64,000 nt of DNA from an uncultured Methanolobus sp. (GTDB lineage Archaea; Halobacteriota; Methanosarcinia; Methanosarcinales; Methanosarcinaceae). The notes under the pieces were generated by a model that saw only the letters and a program-made list of their open reading frames with translations, did not search any database and was not told where the DNA came from. The stretch covers positions 1,753,562-1,817,561 of the forward strand of contig NZ_OY763421.1 in NCBI RefSeq assembly GCF_963667555.1, read 5' to 3'. Position numbers and translations under genes: made by a program. The first letter of the stretch is position 1, and every line of letters begins with the position of its first letter. Of this stretch, positions 50,226-58,678 are shown one piece after another.

Positions 50226-51467
50226 TTAACATGCCACCAGATTCCACCGTTCAAATACTTCGAAATCATCAAGCATTTCAGAGTAAAGGTTATCTGCGCC
50301 GTAGAATTCCTGATATATTGCATTACCTTCAGCTTCCACATCAATATCTGCGGACTCTTGCGGATACATCAGCTTGACCATGCGATAAGCATCTGCCAGT
50401 GCAATTGCAGGGTCCATACCATTTGAAGAACCTCTTATGTAATATACTCTGGAATTATTGACAGCAGACACATCAACAAGTGTTCCATCATCAAGAACAG
50501 CATCCTTGTCCAGAGACTGACCCACCTGATAATACCTGATGAATATCACAGCAGGATCCCATGCAATTATCTGCTCTTTTGTAACTGTGGCTGAACCCCA
50601 GCTTGAAGGCTGACCTGCTGCTACATTGTTCCCGCCTGCAATATCCAGCGCATAATAGGTCGGTGCGCACTTGATTATTTCATTGCTTCCACCTGTTGCA
50701 ATGTAAGCATCAAGTTTGTCTTCTGCAGCAATTGAGGAAGATACGGATGATATTGAATAGATCTGATCCTCAGCATAACTTACAAGTTCTTCAGCCCTGT
50801 CCTCTTCACCGATTATCTTGCCTGCAAGTCTCCAGACATCATAAGCACCAGCGTCTTCGTCGAAATCAAGACCAAACGTAGCGCTTAAAGCAACAACAGG
50901 TATTCCGGTACTGTCCTGAAGATCCGCAGCTGTACTTGCAGCGGAATAGAATACAACATCCGGTTCAATATCTACTATAGCCTCTGCATTTGGAGTGGAA
51001 CCGGAACCAATTGATGGAAGATCACGAAGCTCAGGATATGCCCTGGTTACCAGTAAACCGTCATCATCTATGATGTTCTGGTAAACGCCAACCACCCTGT
51101 CAGCTGCACCAAGTGAAGCGATAATTCTTACTGAAGGTGTGGATGCCAGTGCAATTCTTTCTACAGGCCGGTAAAGAGTAACTTCTCTGCTGTTGTAATG
51201 ATCAGTAATGGTCAGAGGTTCACCGTTCCAGTAAGTGTAAACATAAGATGCATCGCCTACATCATCAAGTGAAAGATCACCAAAGCCAAGCATGAGATCA
51301 CAAATTGCATCAGATAACTCCTCTTCAGTCAGAAGGTCATCTCCATTGGAGTCACACGGAAGCTCATTCTCATAAACTGCCGCTGCCGGAAGACACATCA
51401 CTGCAAGGACAGATGAAATTATCAAAAGCATATGTAACGATCTTGTTAATACTGTATTGAGTGCCAT
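50226..51467 (-). CDS. ABC transporter substrate-binding protein with N-terminal EF-hand-like motif
   Basis: Secreted binding protein (413 residues) of the FecB/BtuF/TroA-like class III. Signal peptide (LHMLLIISSVLAVMCLPAAA), then DSNGDDLLTEEEL, a calcium-binding EF-hand/dockerin-type loop, a short LDDVGDASYVYTYWNGEPL linker, then the binding domain from VERIALASTPSVRIIASLG with IEPDVVFYS and WDPAVIFIRYY. ATG at 51467 has AAGGTGAT four bases upstream and lies five bases after the surface-protein gene stop, so both are in one operon. No lipobox or C-terminal anchor is visible; it may dock to the upstream surface protein. Confidence 0.85.
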   Translation of the reverse strand: MALNTVLTRSLHMLLIISSVLAVMCLPAAAVYENELPCDSNGDDLLTEEELSDAICDLMLGFGDLSLDDVGDASYVYTYWNGEPLTITDHYNSREVTLYRPVERIALASTPSVRIIASLGAADRVVGVYQNIIDDDGLLVTRAYPELRDLPSIGSGSTPNAEAIVDIEPDVVFYSAASTAADLQDSTGIPVVALSATFGLDFDEDAGAYDVWRLAGKIIGEEDRAEELVSYAEDQIYSISSVSSSIAAEDKLDAYIATGGSNEIIKCAPTYYALDIAGGNNVAAGQPSSWGSATVTKEQIIAWDPAVIFIRYYQVGQSLDKDAVLDDGTLVDVSAVNNSRVYYIRGSSNGMDPAIALADAYRMVKLMYPQESADIDVEAEGNAIYQEFYGADNLYSEMLDDFEVFERWNLVAC

Positions 51468-51472
51468 GATGA

Positions 51473-52288
51473 TCACCTTGACCTCCTTGTACCAACAACT
51501 GCCAGAGCCAGAACAAATGAAAGACAACTTAATGAAAGTTCAAAGCCGGCAACTGAATTTACAGAACTTTCCGGCTCTTCCTGAGTTGCAATAGATGCAT
51601 CAGTAGAGATATCAGATCCTTTTTCTACGACATCATCATTGCCTGAATCATCAGAAGTACTCTTTAAAGAGCGATCATCGTCAGTTAATGTATCCATCTC
51701 TTCAGTAGAGTTATCTGTTGCTTCCTCTTGATTATCTGAAACAACACTCAGACCGGAACCAGTGCTACCTGAAGAACTACTGTGGGAGCTGCTTCCTGAA
51801 TTACTGGAAGACTTTACTGTAACCTCCAGGATGCCGTCACCACTAATATCTTCCAGACGCTCTGCCATATTGTCAATTTCTACATCCTGGTAAAGCAGGT
51901 CAACCCATTCACCGGAAAAGTCATAAATTCCTGTAGAAGAAGACACCAGTTTGTAACTTATCGTATTGATATCTATTGCAGAAAATGCAATTGTCATGTT
52001 ATCACGATCTACTATGAAATCGCATGATGAACTGATATCTTCGTCATCGTCAGGGAAAGAAAGACCCTGAGGAATATATTCAACGATACCAACAACCAAA
52101 GGAGAATCTCCTTCGATATCCAATACAACTGTAAATTCAGTGTTTGGCGTGACTGCATCCGGGAGAGTCCTGACAACATCAGTGACCACGGATGCAGTAG
52201 CTGAAGCTGCAGATGCAGCAAATATAAGCATCACAAGCGTCAGCAAGGATAAGAAACGTATTCTTTTTGACATATTTTTTGTATTCAT
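51473..52288 (-). CDS. Surface protein with beta-sandwich domain and AGFE-type C-terminal anchor
   Basis: Protein of about 271 residues encoded first in the importer operon. Signal peptide (FLSLLTLVMLIFAASAASATA), one beta-sandwich domain of about 120 residues with a cohesin-like look (VVRTLPDAVTPNTEFTVVLDI; VGIVEYIPQGLSF), a long Ser/Gly/Asp/Glu-rich linker, and a tail AGFELSLSCLSFVLALAV plus TRRSR that resembles PGF-CTERM with Ala for Pro. ATG at 52288 is chosen for the signal peptide and a GGTGG just upstream. It could hold the EF-hand-bearing binding protein at the cell surface in a cohesin/dockerin-like way; this is inference. Confidence 0.7.
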   Translation of the reverse strand: MNTKNMSKRIRFLSLLTLVMLIFAASAASATASVVTDVVRTLPDAVTPNTEFTVVLDIEGDSPLVVGIVEYIPQGLSFPDDDEDISSSCDFIVDRDNMTIAFSAIDINTISYKLVSSSTGIYDFSGEWVDLLYQDVEIDNMAERLEDISGDGILEVTVKSSSNSGSSSHSSSSGSTGSGLSVVSDNQEEATDNSTEEMDTLTDDDRSLKSTSDDSGNDDVVEKGSDISTDASIATQEEPESSVNSVAGFELSLSCLSFVLALAVVGTRRSR

Positions 52289-52326
52289 TCCACCACTACT
52301 CAACAATAATTGATTTATGACAATTC

Positions 52327-52411
52327 TAATTGTAATATAGTTCATATCTGAACTATTATTTAAGCTAATCGAATTACAATTATACGTATATTAAAAATAC
52401 AAGTTTGTATT
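52327..52411. promoter_or_regulatory. Nested palindromes upstream of the importer operon
   Basis: TAATTGTAAT (52327-52336) and ATTACAATTA (52373-52382) flank the perfect palindrome ATAGTTCA-TATC-TGAACTAT (52337-52356). A third palindrome AATACAA-GT-TTGTATT lies at 52396-52411. A minus-strand TATA-like CTATATTAC overlaps the first site. These fit binding sites of the adjacent MarR-type regulator. Confidence 0.5.
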
Positions 52412-52546
52412 AATTGTACATACAAAACAATAGTGTGAATGAGTATAATGTATAAAAGCAAAGAATAATAGGCAAAAAATGATGTATATTTTTAAAAACG
52501 AGAGAAAAGATTCGATCAAAAAATAGACAATGAAAGTGAAAACAAA

Positions 52547-53002
52547 TCAGCTCTCATAAATATACTTGCTCAGAATGGATACCATTTGAGAAAGGTGATC
52601 ATAATATTCTGCAAGCTCAGATTCATTCATACCATAAGAATCTGAAATCGAAGCAATACGTTCCGTGATAATGTCCATGAGTTCGCAATGATAAGCTTCA
52701 CCGGCCGGAGTTAAAGATATAAGTTGTTTTCTCATATCATCCGGATCATTATTCCTGACCACCAGGCCATTTTTTTCAAGAGCATCTACTGTGGATGTAA
52801 TGGTACTTTTTCCAACACCCAAAATCCGACCCAGCCTGGAAGGGTTTATTTCTTTTTTAAGGTGAATTATTCTTATTGTCTTGTTTGGAAGAGTATTGAG
52901 TGCAACAGAGGAGTCTTCAACAACATTAAGCATCTTTTTATCGAAAAAACAATCATGTTCAAGATGCTTATCAAATATCCTCCTGACAAGTTCTTTGCTC
53001 AT
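52547..53002 (-). CDS. MarR family transcriptional regulator
   Basis: Winged-helix regulator (151 residues): NPSRLGRILGVGKSTITSTVDAL is the helix-turn-helix and NDPDDMRKQLISLTPAG the wing. ATG at 53002 has GAGG six bases upstream. It lies 258 bases before the importer operon on the same strand, with several palindromes in between, so it is the best candidate regulator of that operon. The N-terminal 45 residues include CFFDKKMLNVVEDSSVALN, which may form the dimer interface. Confidence 0.88.
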   Translation of the reverse strand: MSKELVRRIFDKHLEHDCFFDKKMLNVVEDSSVALNTLPNKTIRIIHLKKEINPSRLGRILGVGKSTITSTVDALEKNGLVVRNNDPDDMRKQLISLTPAGEAYHCELMDIITERIASISDSYGMNESELAEYYDHLSQMVSILSKYIYES

Positions 53003-53100
53003 GTAAATCCTCACAGTCTTTACAGTGTAGTATTTTCAATTGATAAGTATTTTGTGAATTGTCGAGGAAAAAGCAGACAAATCATAAAAATTACCAATTG

Positions 53101-54480
53101 TTATTCCACAGACTTGAAAACCCCAAGTGCCACACCCCTTTCCTTAGAATGGTCCACAATAGGCTGCGGATAATCCACACCAAGAAGTTGCTGTCCTTTA
53201 TCCATGGAATGAATCACTTTTGGAGAAAGTCCTTCGAGCTCAGGAACCCATTTCTTGATGTAAAGACATCCAGGATCGAACTTCTTCTGCTGCAGCCACG
53301 GGTTGAATATCCTGAAATACGGCTGCGAATCAGCGCCTGTTGATGCAGCCCACTGCCAGTTACCATTGTTCACGCATGGATCATAGTCCACAAGCCTGCT
53401 GGCAAAATAGCGTTCACCCCACTTCCAGTCGATATGCAGATCCTTCACAAGAAAAGATGAAACTATCATCCTCACACGATTATGCATGTAACCGGTTGTA
53501 TTGAGTTCCCTCATTCCCGCATCAACAATTGGGAAACCGGTTTCCCCTTTGCACCATGCATCAAAGAGCTTTTCATCATTAGACCATGCAAGTGAGTCGA
53601 ATTTCTTCTTGAAAGCACCTGCAAAAACATACGGATGCACAATAGCAATATGAGTAAAGAAGTCACGCCAGTGAAGTTCATTTATCAGAGTGTGGCCCGG
53701 ACCAAACTCATTTATCACATAATGATAGAATTCACGTATCGATACAGTTCCCAGTTTATTATGAGCCGAAAGTCCGGTAGTACCTGTTATTGAAGAATAG
53801 TCACGTTCATTATCATAATTCCTGAAATCACTTATCTCCTGAAGAACTGAAAGAGCATGACTTCTGTCTCCTTTTGTGAAAAGAGAAGGATTCATTTCAA
53901 TTGAAAAGTCAGAAAGTTCAACCTGAGATACATCCAGGTTGCCAGCATAGAATTTTCCACCTTCGTATGTTGCAGGCAATGAAATCTCCCTCTGTGAAGC
54001 TTTTTTGAAGAACTGGGAGAACACAGAATATGTTTTTCCTTCATTTGTAAGCACAGTACCTGGCTCGTGCAGTAAAGCATCATGGCAGCTTACAACATCA
54101 ATGCCACGATCCTTGCAGGCTTTCTCGATCGCATCATCACGCTTCCTGCTAAAAGGAGTGTAATCACTGTTGAAAAAAACAGCATCAATTCCATGTTTAT
54201 CTTTAAGCTCCACTATGACATTTTCCGGCAATCCGGAGAATAGAAAAAGACTGCCATTTCTGGATCCCAACTGCTGTCCCAGGTCTTCAAGACATTCCAA
54301 CAGAAACTGCAAAGCATTATGATTGAAATGTTTTCTCTTTTCATTGGCAAGCCTTGGGTCGAAAATAAAACACGGAATAACCTCATCTGAGTTTTCCATT
54401 GCAAGATTCAGGGCAGAGTTATCATCGAGCCGAAGGTCACGCCTGAATATGAACAAGGACAAGCCGTATTTTTTTGCCAT
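53101..54480 (-). CDS. phrB: Class I deoxyribodipyrimidine photolyase
   Basis: FAD enzyme (459 residues) that repairs cyclobutane pyrimidine dimers with blue light. N-terminal antenna-binding alpha/beta domain (SLFIFRRDLRLDDNSALN), C-terminal FAD domain with GYMHNRVRMIVSSFL, WGERYFASRLVDYDPCVNNG and NWQWAASTGADSQPYFRIFNP. It starts one base before the end of the SOUL gene (TAATG) with GAGGTGG upstream, so the two are a translationally coupled pair. A cryptochrome role cannot be excluded but all repair-site residues recognisable by eye are present. Confidence 0.92.
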   Translation of the reverse strand: MAKKYGLSLFIFRRDLRLDDNSALNLAMENSDEVIPCFIFDPRLANEKRKHFNHNALQFLLECLEDLGQQLGSRNGSLFLFSGLPENVIVELKDKHGIDAVFFNSDYTPFSRKRDDAIEKACKDRGIDVVSCHDALLHEPGTVLTNEGKTYSVFSQFFKKASQREISLPATYEGGKFYAGNLDVSQVELSDFSIEMNPSLFTKGDRSHALSVLQEISDFRNYDNERDYSSITGTTGLSAHNKLGTVSIREFYHYVINEFGPGHTLINELHWRDFFTHIAIVHPYVFAGAFKKKFDSLAWSNDEKLFDAWCKGETGFPIVDAGMRELNTTGYMHNRVRMIVSSFLVKDLHIDWKWGERYFASRLVDYDPCVNNGNWQWAASTGADSQPYFRIFNPWLQQKKFDPGCLYIKKWVPELEGLSPKVIHSMDKGQQLLGVDYPQPIVDHSKERGVALGVFKSVE

Positions 54481-55070
54481 TATTCCACCTCAATAGCAAT
54501 TTCATTACGCATTAGCGCCGGAGGGATCCACGGAGGATTATAGACCATCAGGAAAAAATCTCCTTTAGTTACAATATCACTGGCAGCAAGCTGTGAGTCG
54601 AGGGCTGAACGTTTTGTTTCAAGGATCTTACCTTCAGGATACCCAGAGAAACTAATAGTTGCCAGTTTTCTTGCAGGAGCACTTCGAATAGAGACAGCAG
54701 GATTTACAGGAACTGGAGCATTATCCGCATCATACATAGCAGGAAGTATAAACGACATGTCTACAGAACTCCCATTATCATAGATGATCACCGGAGCCAT
54801 CATATCGATCTTTCTTTTTTCTGCGTTATTACCGGAAATATAAGATGCAAGTACAGAAAATGCATTATCATTGCTATCTGACGATGTGGAAACAACTGTC
54901 ATTTCCCCGTACTCCCTTATCTCAATACCTTCCCCTAATTCATACAGTACCCTGTACTCAACCTCTTCAGTTGTCATTGAAACATGCACCCCTGCAAAAA
55001 ACCATGAACCCAGCATGACAGCAAAAACCGTCAACAAAGCAAAGATTGCCCCGCCCTTATCCATACGCAT
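54480..55070 (-). CDS. SOUL-domain heme-binding protein, membrane-anchored
   Basis: Protein of 196 residues with one N-terminal transmembrane helix (GGAIFALLTVFAVMLGSWFFAG) and a SOUL/HBP domain: IEIREYGEMTVVST, KIDMMAPVI, YNPPWIPPALMRNEIAIEV. SOUL proteins bind heme or porphyrins weakly; which face of the membrane it works on is unclear, the anchor suggests outside. Coupled to a photolyase gene downstream, a pairing also seen outside archaea as far as I recall. Porphyrin photosensitisation and DNA photorepair could be the common theme (inference). Confidence 0.85.
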   Translation of the reverse strand: MRMDKGGAIFALLTVFAVMLGSWFFAGVHVSMTTEEVEYRVLYELGEGIEIREYGEMTVVSTSSDSNDNAFSVLASYISGNNAEKRKIDMMAPVIIYDNGSSVDMSFILPAMYDADNAPVPVNPAVSIRSAPARKLATISFSGYPEGKILETKRSALDSQLAASDIVTKGDFFLMVYNPPWIPPALMRNEIAIEVE

Positions 55071-55185
55071 AGATTGCTCTGGAACTTAAAATAGTATTGT
55101 GGTCCCTTTCCTGAAAACCAGGCTATGTTGAAATCCTGCCATTACAACTTAAAGGTAAGCAGTTTAGGAGAAAAATGAATTATCC

Positions 55186-55350
55186 CGAAGGGTCCGGCGA
55201 AGCCGGCGTTTTCCCATAAGATGAAATAAAAAATCTGCATAATACCCTGACTTTCTTCACATGATTTCTGTAGGATGATCAGGATGAATGTCATAATTCA
55301 TATATCAATATTCAGCATAGCATTATGGGAATGTGCCGCCTTCGGCGGAT
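55186..55350. repeat. Pair of inverted REP-like hairpin elements
   Basis: Element 1: CCGGC-GAA-GCCGG (55194-55206) followed by gttTTCCCATAA (to 55219). Element 2, opposite orientation: TTATGGGAA (55323-55331) then CCGCC-TTC-GGCGG (55336-55348). Read in the same direction, both show hairpin with GAA loop followed by TTCCCATAA, and the stem differs by a compensated base pair. The rest of the 440-base gap (55071-55510) contains no gene that I can see. Confidence 0.6.
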
Positions 55351-55510
55351 GGTGACTTTGTTTTTAGCTTGCCGATTGTTTTTGTGGAATAAAAAAGCAA
55401 GGTTTGTCAGTATTTGAACAGGATTTATACGGAGCCCAAAATATATAGATTTCATAATCTATGATTGAACCCTGGATTAACTAGATATATCCGTATTCTG
55501 AGTTTTAATT

Positions 55511-56209
55511 GTGATAGAAGCTCTGATATTTGATATGGACGGCGTGCTCATTGACTCAATGCACCTGCATGCAATGGCATGGAAAACAGCATTTATGGAG
55601 GCGGGAATCTCCATTGATGAAAGAGACATATTCGCCCTTGAAGGTGAAAATGATTCAGGAATTGTGAAAAGAGTTCTTGAGATGAGCGGAAATGATCCCA
55701 CTGACATGGAAACGACACTCTCAACATTGTCCGCAACAGTGTCCTCAACAATGTACGCAACAGTACCTGCAAGAAAACATCAGCTTTTTGACAGGGATAG
55801 CGTTACCGTGTTTGATGGTGTCGATGACATACTCCATCAGACAAAAGGCAAATTCAGGCTTGCCGTTGTTTCGGGTTCTGACAGCAGGATTGTGGAAATC
55901 ATGATGGAGAAATATTTCCCGGAAATCTTTGATGTTATCGTCAGCGGTGATGATACGGAAAATGGAAAGCCTGCGCCTGACCCATATAATAAAGCCGTTG
56001 AGATGCTTGGTGTCGATAAAAATAATTGTATCGTTGTGGAAAATGCGATCCTTGGTGTTGAGTCTGCAAAAAATGCAGGGATCTTCACAATTGGATTGCC
56101 AACTTACCTTACCAGAAAAGAACTTGAACATGCAGACATAGTCCTGCATGACCACGCAGAATTGTTCAGGTTCATTGAACTACTTATGAGGAACATTCCC
56201 GGAAACTGA
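55511..56209 (+). CDS. HAD superfamily hydrolase (beta-phosphoglucomutase/phosphatase-like)
   Basis: Subfamily IA HAD enzyme of 232 residues. Motif I FDMDGVLIDS (two catalytic Asp), motif II VVSGSDS, motif III Lys in GKPAPDPY, motif IV IVVENAILGVESAKNAG. It starts with GTG. The cap domain is of beta-phosphoglucomutase or phosphoglycolate phosphatase type; the substrate is a sugar or small phosphate ester, not decidable. Its last 30 bases overlap the convergent glycosyltransferase gene. Confidence 0.85.
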   Translation: MIEALIFDMDGVLIDSMHLHAMAWKTAFMEAGISIDERDIFALEGENDSGIVKRVLEMSGNDPTDMETTLSTLSATVSSTMYATVPARKHQLFDRDSVTVFDGVDDILHQTKGKFRLAVVSGSDSRIVEIMMEKYFPEIFDVIVSGDDTENGKPAPDPYNKAVEMLGVDKNNCIVVENAILGVESAKNAGIFTIGLPTYLTRKELEHADIVLHDHAELFRFIELLMRNIPGN

Positions 56210-57370
56210 AGATAAATACTCTTCCAGTTCTTCCCTTATGAAAGCAGGCCCATAACTCACCAATGCCTGCTCTTTTAATACAGACACATTTTCCCTGTAT
56301 TTCTTATCGTTAATAAGAGACTGAATGATCCCTAATAGTTCATCAGGTGTAACAGAATAGGAGAGTCTTCTGCCATATCCGTTGTCTTCTATGAACTGTG
56401 CGTTATTTTCCTGTTCATTATGAGAGTGGTCCGGGAAAGATATCACAGGAAGACCAAAGCTCAAAGCTTCTGTAATTGTGCCATGTCCCCCGGTACATAT
56501 CACCACATCTACCGACCTGTAATACGGAAAAGGATCAGGGATAAGGCGGCGGATATCCACATTTTCCGGGACATCCTCCAGAAGCTTGTAATCCAGATCA
56601 GGCCCGCCTATGAGAGTGTAATGGATGCTTCCATCCATTTTTGCAGCTTCAAGCAATTTTGTGAATATCTGGAGACGATAACCGAAACCCCCTATACTAC
56701 AAAGCACATGCGGTCGTTTGATATCACTTATCGGAATGACATCATCATACCTTTTCCTGAGCAACGGACCGCTGAATTCTATCTTGTCCTTTACATCATA
56801 AGGAAATGAAAGGTTGGAGCCGCATATAGTAAAAGGAGGGGAAAAATCAGGAACAAATATCAGATCCACAGTCCTGTAGATCCATGTATAGAACTTCTTT
56901 ACAGCAAGGCCGACCATACCTATTGCAAAACCTTTGTTCCTGAAAAAGTCCTGCATACTTGACTGGTTCACTATCATGCACACCGGGACTTTCTTTCGCC
57001 TGGCAGCTATTATTCCATTATAATAGCCATCTGAGATCACAAAATCCGGCTTTGCGTTTTCTATCAGCCGGGTAACTGAATTGATGTTACCTAAGGAGAT
57101 TCCTTTTGCTGTTGAAAGTATGGAACTTTTCAGGTCAAGTGAGCCTTTATTACCACTGAGCCTTAGCTCCTGAGGAATTTCCATGACATTATGACCTGAT
57201 TCCTCTATCAGTTTTTTAGAGTAACCATAAGCCCCTATGAAAACATTGTGACCTGACCCTAGCAGTTCAGAAGCGAGGGAGATGCATCTGCCTGTATGAC
57301 CAAGTCCCTCACCACACACAAAAATGAAAAATGTCAGTGGTTTTCTGGAGGTTTCACTGGAATCATGCAT
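56180..57370 (-). CDS. GT-B glycosyltransferase (MurG/MJ1255-like), paralog 1
   Basis: Glycosyltransferase of 396 residues. N-terminal FVCGEGLGHTGRCISLASEL (acceptor-side glycine loop), C-terminal nucleotide-sugar site CTGGHGTITEALSFGLPVISFPD and NEQENNAQFIED. No signal peptide; one hydrophobic patch near residue 145-165 may touch the membrane. Clearly paralogous to the two genes at 58.7 and 59.8 kb, but more diverged. Donor and acceptor are unknown; a glycolipid or surface-glycan role is suggested by the family. Confidence 0.82.
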   Translation of the reverse strand: MHDSSETSRKPLTFFIFVCGEGLGHTGRCISLASELLGSGHNVFIGAYGYSKKLIEESGHNVMEIPQELRLSGNKGSLDLKSSILSTAKGISLGNINSVTRLIENAKPDFVISDGYYNGIIAARRKKVPVCMIVNQSSMQDFFRNKGFAIGMVGLAVKKFYTWIYRTVDLIFVPDFSPPFTICGSNLSFPYDVKDKIEFSGPLLRKRYDDVIPISDIKRPHVLCSIGGFGYRLQIFTKLLEAAKMDGSIHYTLIGGPDLDYKLLEDVPENVDIRRLIPDPFPYYRSVDVVICTGGHGTITEALSFGLPVISFPDHSHNEQENNAQFIEDNGYGRRLSYSVTPDELLGIIQSLINDKKYRENVSVLKEQALVSYGPAFIREELEEYLSSVSGNVPHK

Positions 57371-57551
57371 ATTTATAGAGATGACTCTTATACATTTATG
57401 TTTTTACTATATAGAACTCGAGGATAACTATAGATGACTTAGAATAACTATTTATTTTTGATTTGAAACATATGCACACATAGAAGAAAAACAGAACGAA
57501 CAAAACAACAAAACAGCAAAACGGGATTTAAATTCAAACAGGAGTGATAGG

Positions 57552-58544
57552 GTGTTCCGGAAACAGGACAGCACAATGCAGAAAATAATTGCATCCGACA
57601 GAGCAGCAGAACTTCTTGAAAAAGGCTGGTGTAAAGCAGACCTGCACGTGCATACTTCCTGTTCATACGATGTGCCGGCAAGTAAATTCACAAACCCGGA
57701 GATACTTTTCCAGAAAGGACTATCAGATGGTCTTGATTTTGTGACATTTACAGACCACGATACCGTAAAGGCATATGACAGAATGGGATGGAAAAGGGAA
57801 AAATTAACCCCAGGAGTTGAACTATCCATTACTGACATGGAGAATGTCGGCCACACAATCCACATCAATGCTTTTGAATTTGACAGAGCACAATATTTTG
57901 AGATGGAAATAATCGTGCAGAAAAAGCAGGATGTCTACATGCTTCTAGATTACTTCAACGATAATGACATCCTGCACATGTACAACCATCCTTTCTGGTT
58001 CAAACCGGGAGAAAAACCAAACCTCATGGCCGTGCCTGAGCTTGCAAAGCAATTCCCGGTAATTGAATATAACATGCAGGATCTTAAGCAGAAGAACTTT
58101 TTCTCAATGGTGCTGGCACAGCGTTTTAAGAAAGGAATGGCTGTGACAACCGACAGCCATACAGGAAGGATCGGAAGAGTTCACACTCTTGCAAAGGGAG
58201 ATACTTTCAGGGAGTATTTCAAAAACATCGAAAAAGGACAGTCTTATATGATGATCGATGAGCCCATCTGGAAGCACATCAGCCATGAACTGAATGCCTG
58301 GGTAGAGCTCATCTTTAGTATGGAAAAACGTATGCCACACGAGGGTGACTACTCTACCGGAGTGGAGGTAGTAGATAGAGTTGTCAGCCTCGTTTGTGGT
58401 GACAACAGGGATAAACACCCTCACGTCTGCAATATGACAATGCACCTTGCGAAGCAGTTCTTTGGTTCAGGTTTGCCCTTCCTGCTTTACAGGATATCAA
58501 AACAGCCACAGGTTTCCAGGATAGAACGTGTTATGAACAGTTGA
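57552..58544 (+). CDS. PHP domain phosphoesterase-like protein
   Basis: Metal-dependent PHP-fold hydrolase (330 residues). Metal ligands are in ADLHVHTSCSYD, FTDHDTVKAYD, the Glu of PGVELSI, YNHPFWF and TTDSHTGRIGRV. The GTG at 57552 is preferred because AGGAG lies seven bases upstream; ATG at 57576 is an alternative. It lies between glycosyltransferase paralog 1 (divergent) and paralogs 2 and 3 (same strand), so it may act on a phosphorylated intermediate of their pathway; that is inference. Confidence 0.85.
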   Translation: MFRKQDSTMQKIIASDRAAELLEKGWCKADLHVHTSCSYDVPASKFTNPEILFQKGLSDGLDFVTFTDHDTVKAYDRMGWKREKLTPGVELSITDMENVGHTIHINAFEFDRAQYFEMEIIVQKKQDVYMLLDYFNDNDILHMYNHPFWFKPGEKPNLMAVPELAKQFPVIEYNMQDLKQKNFFSMVLAQRFKKGMAVTTDSHTGRIGRVHTLAKGDTFREYFKNIEKGQSYMMIDEPIWKHISHELNAWVELIFSMEKRMPHEGDYSTGVEVVDRVVSLVCGDNRDKHPHVCNMTMHLAKQFFGSGLPFLLYRISKQPQVSRIERVMNS

Positions 58545-58678
58545 CCGTGCATTAGCACATACCTATTTTTGAAAAACAAAGTACACAGACAATTGAGTCC
58601 TGATGAAAGTATTTTTAAGAGAAAAAAACGTAAATACACCGGTCAGTTTTTTGATATGACTGTTTTTTTGGTGTTAAG

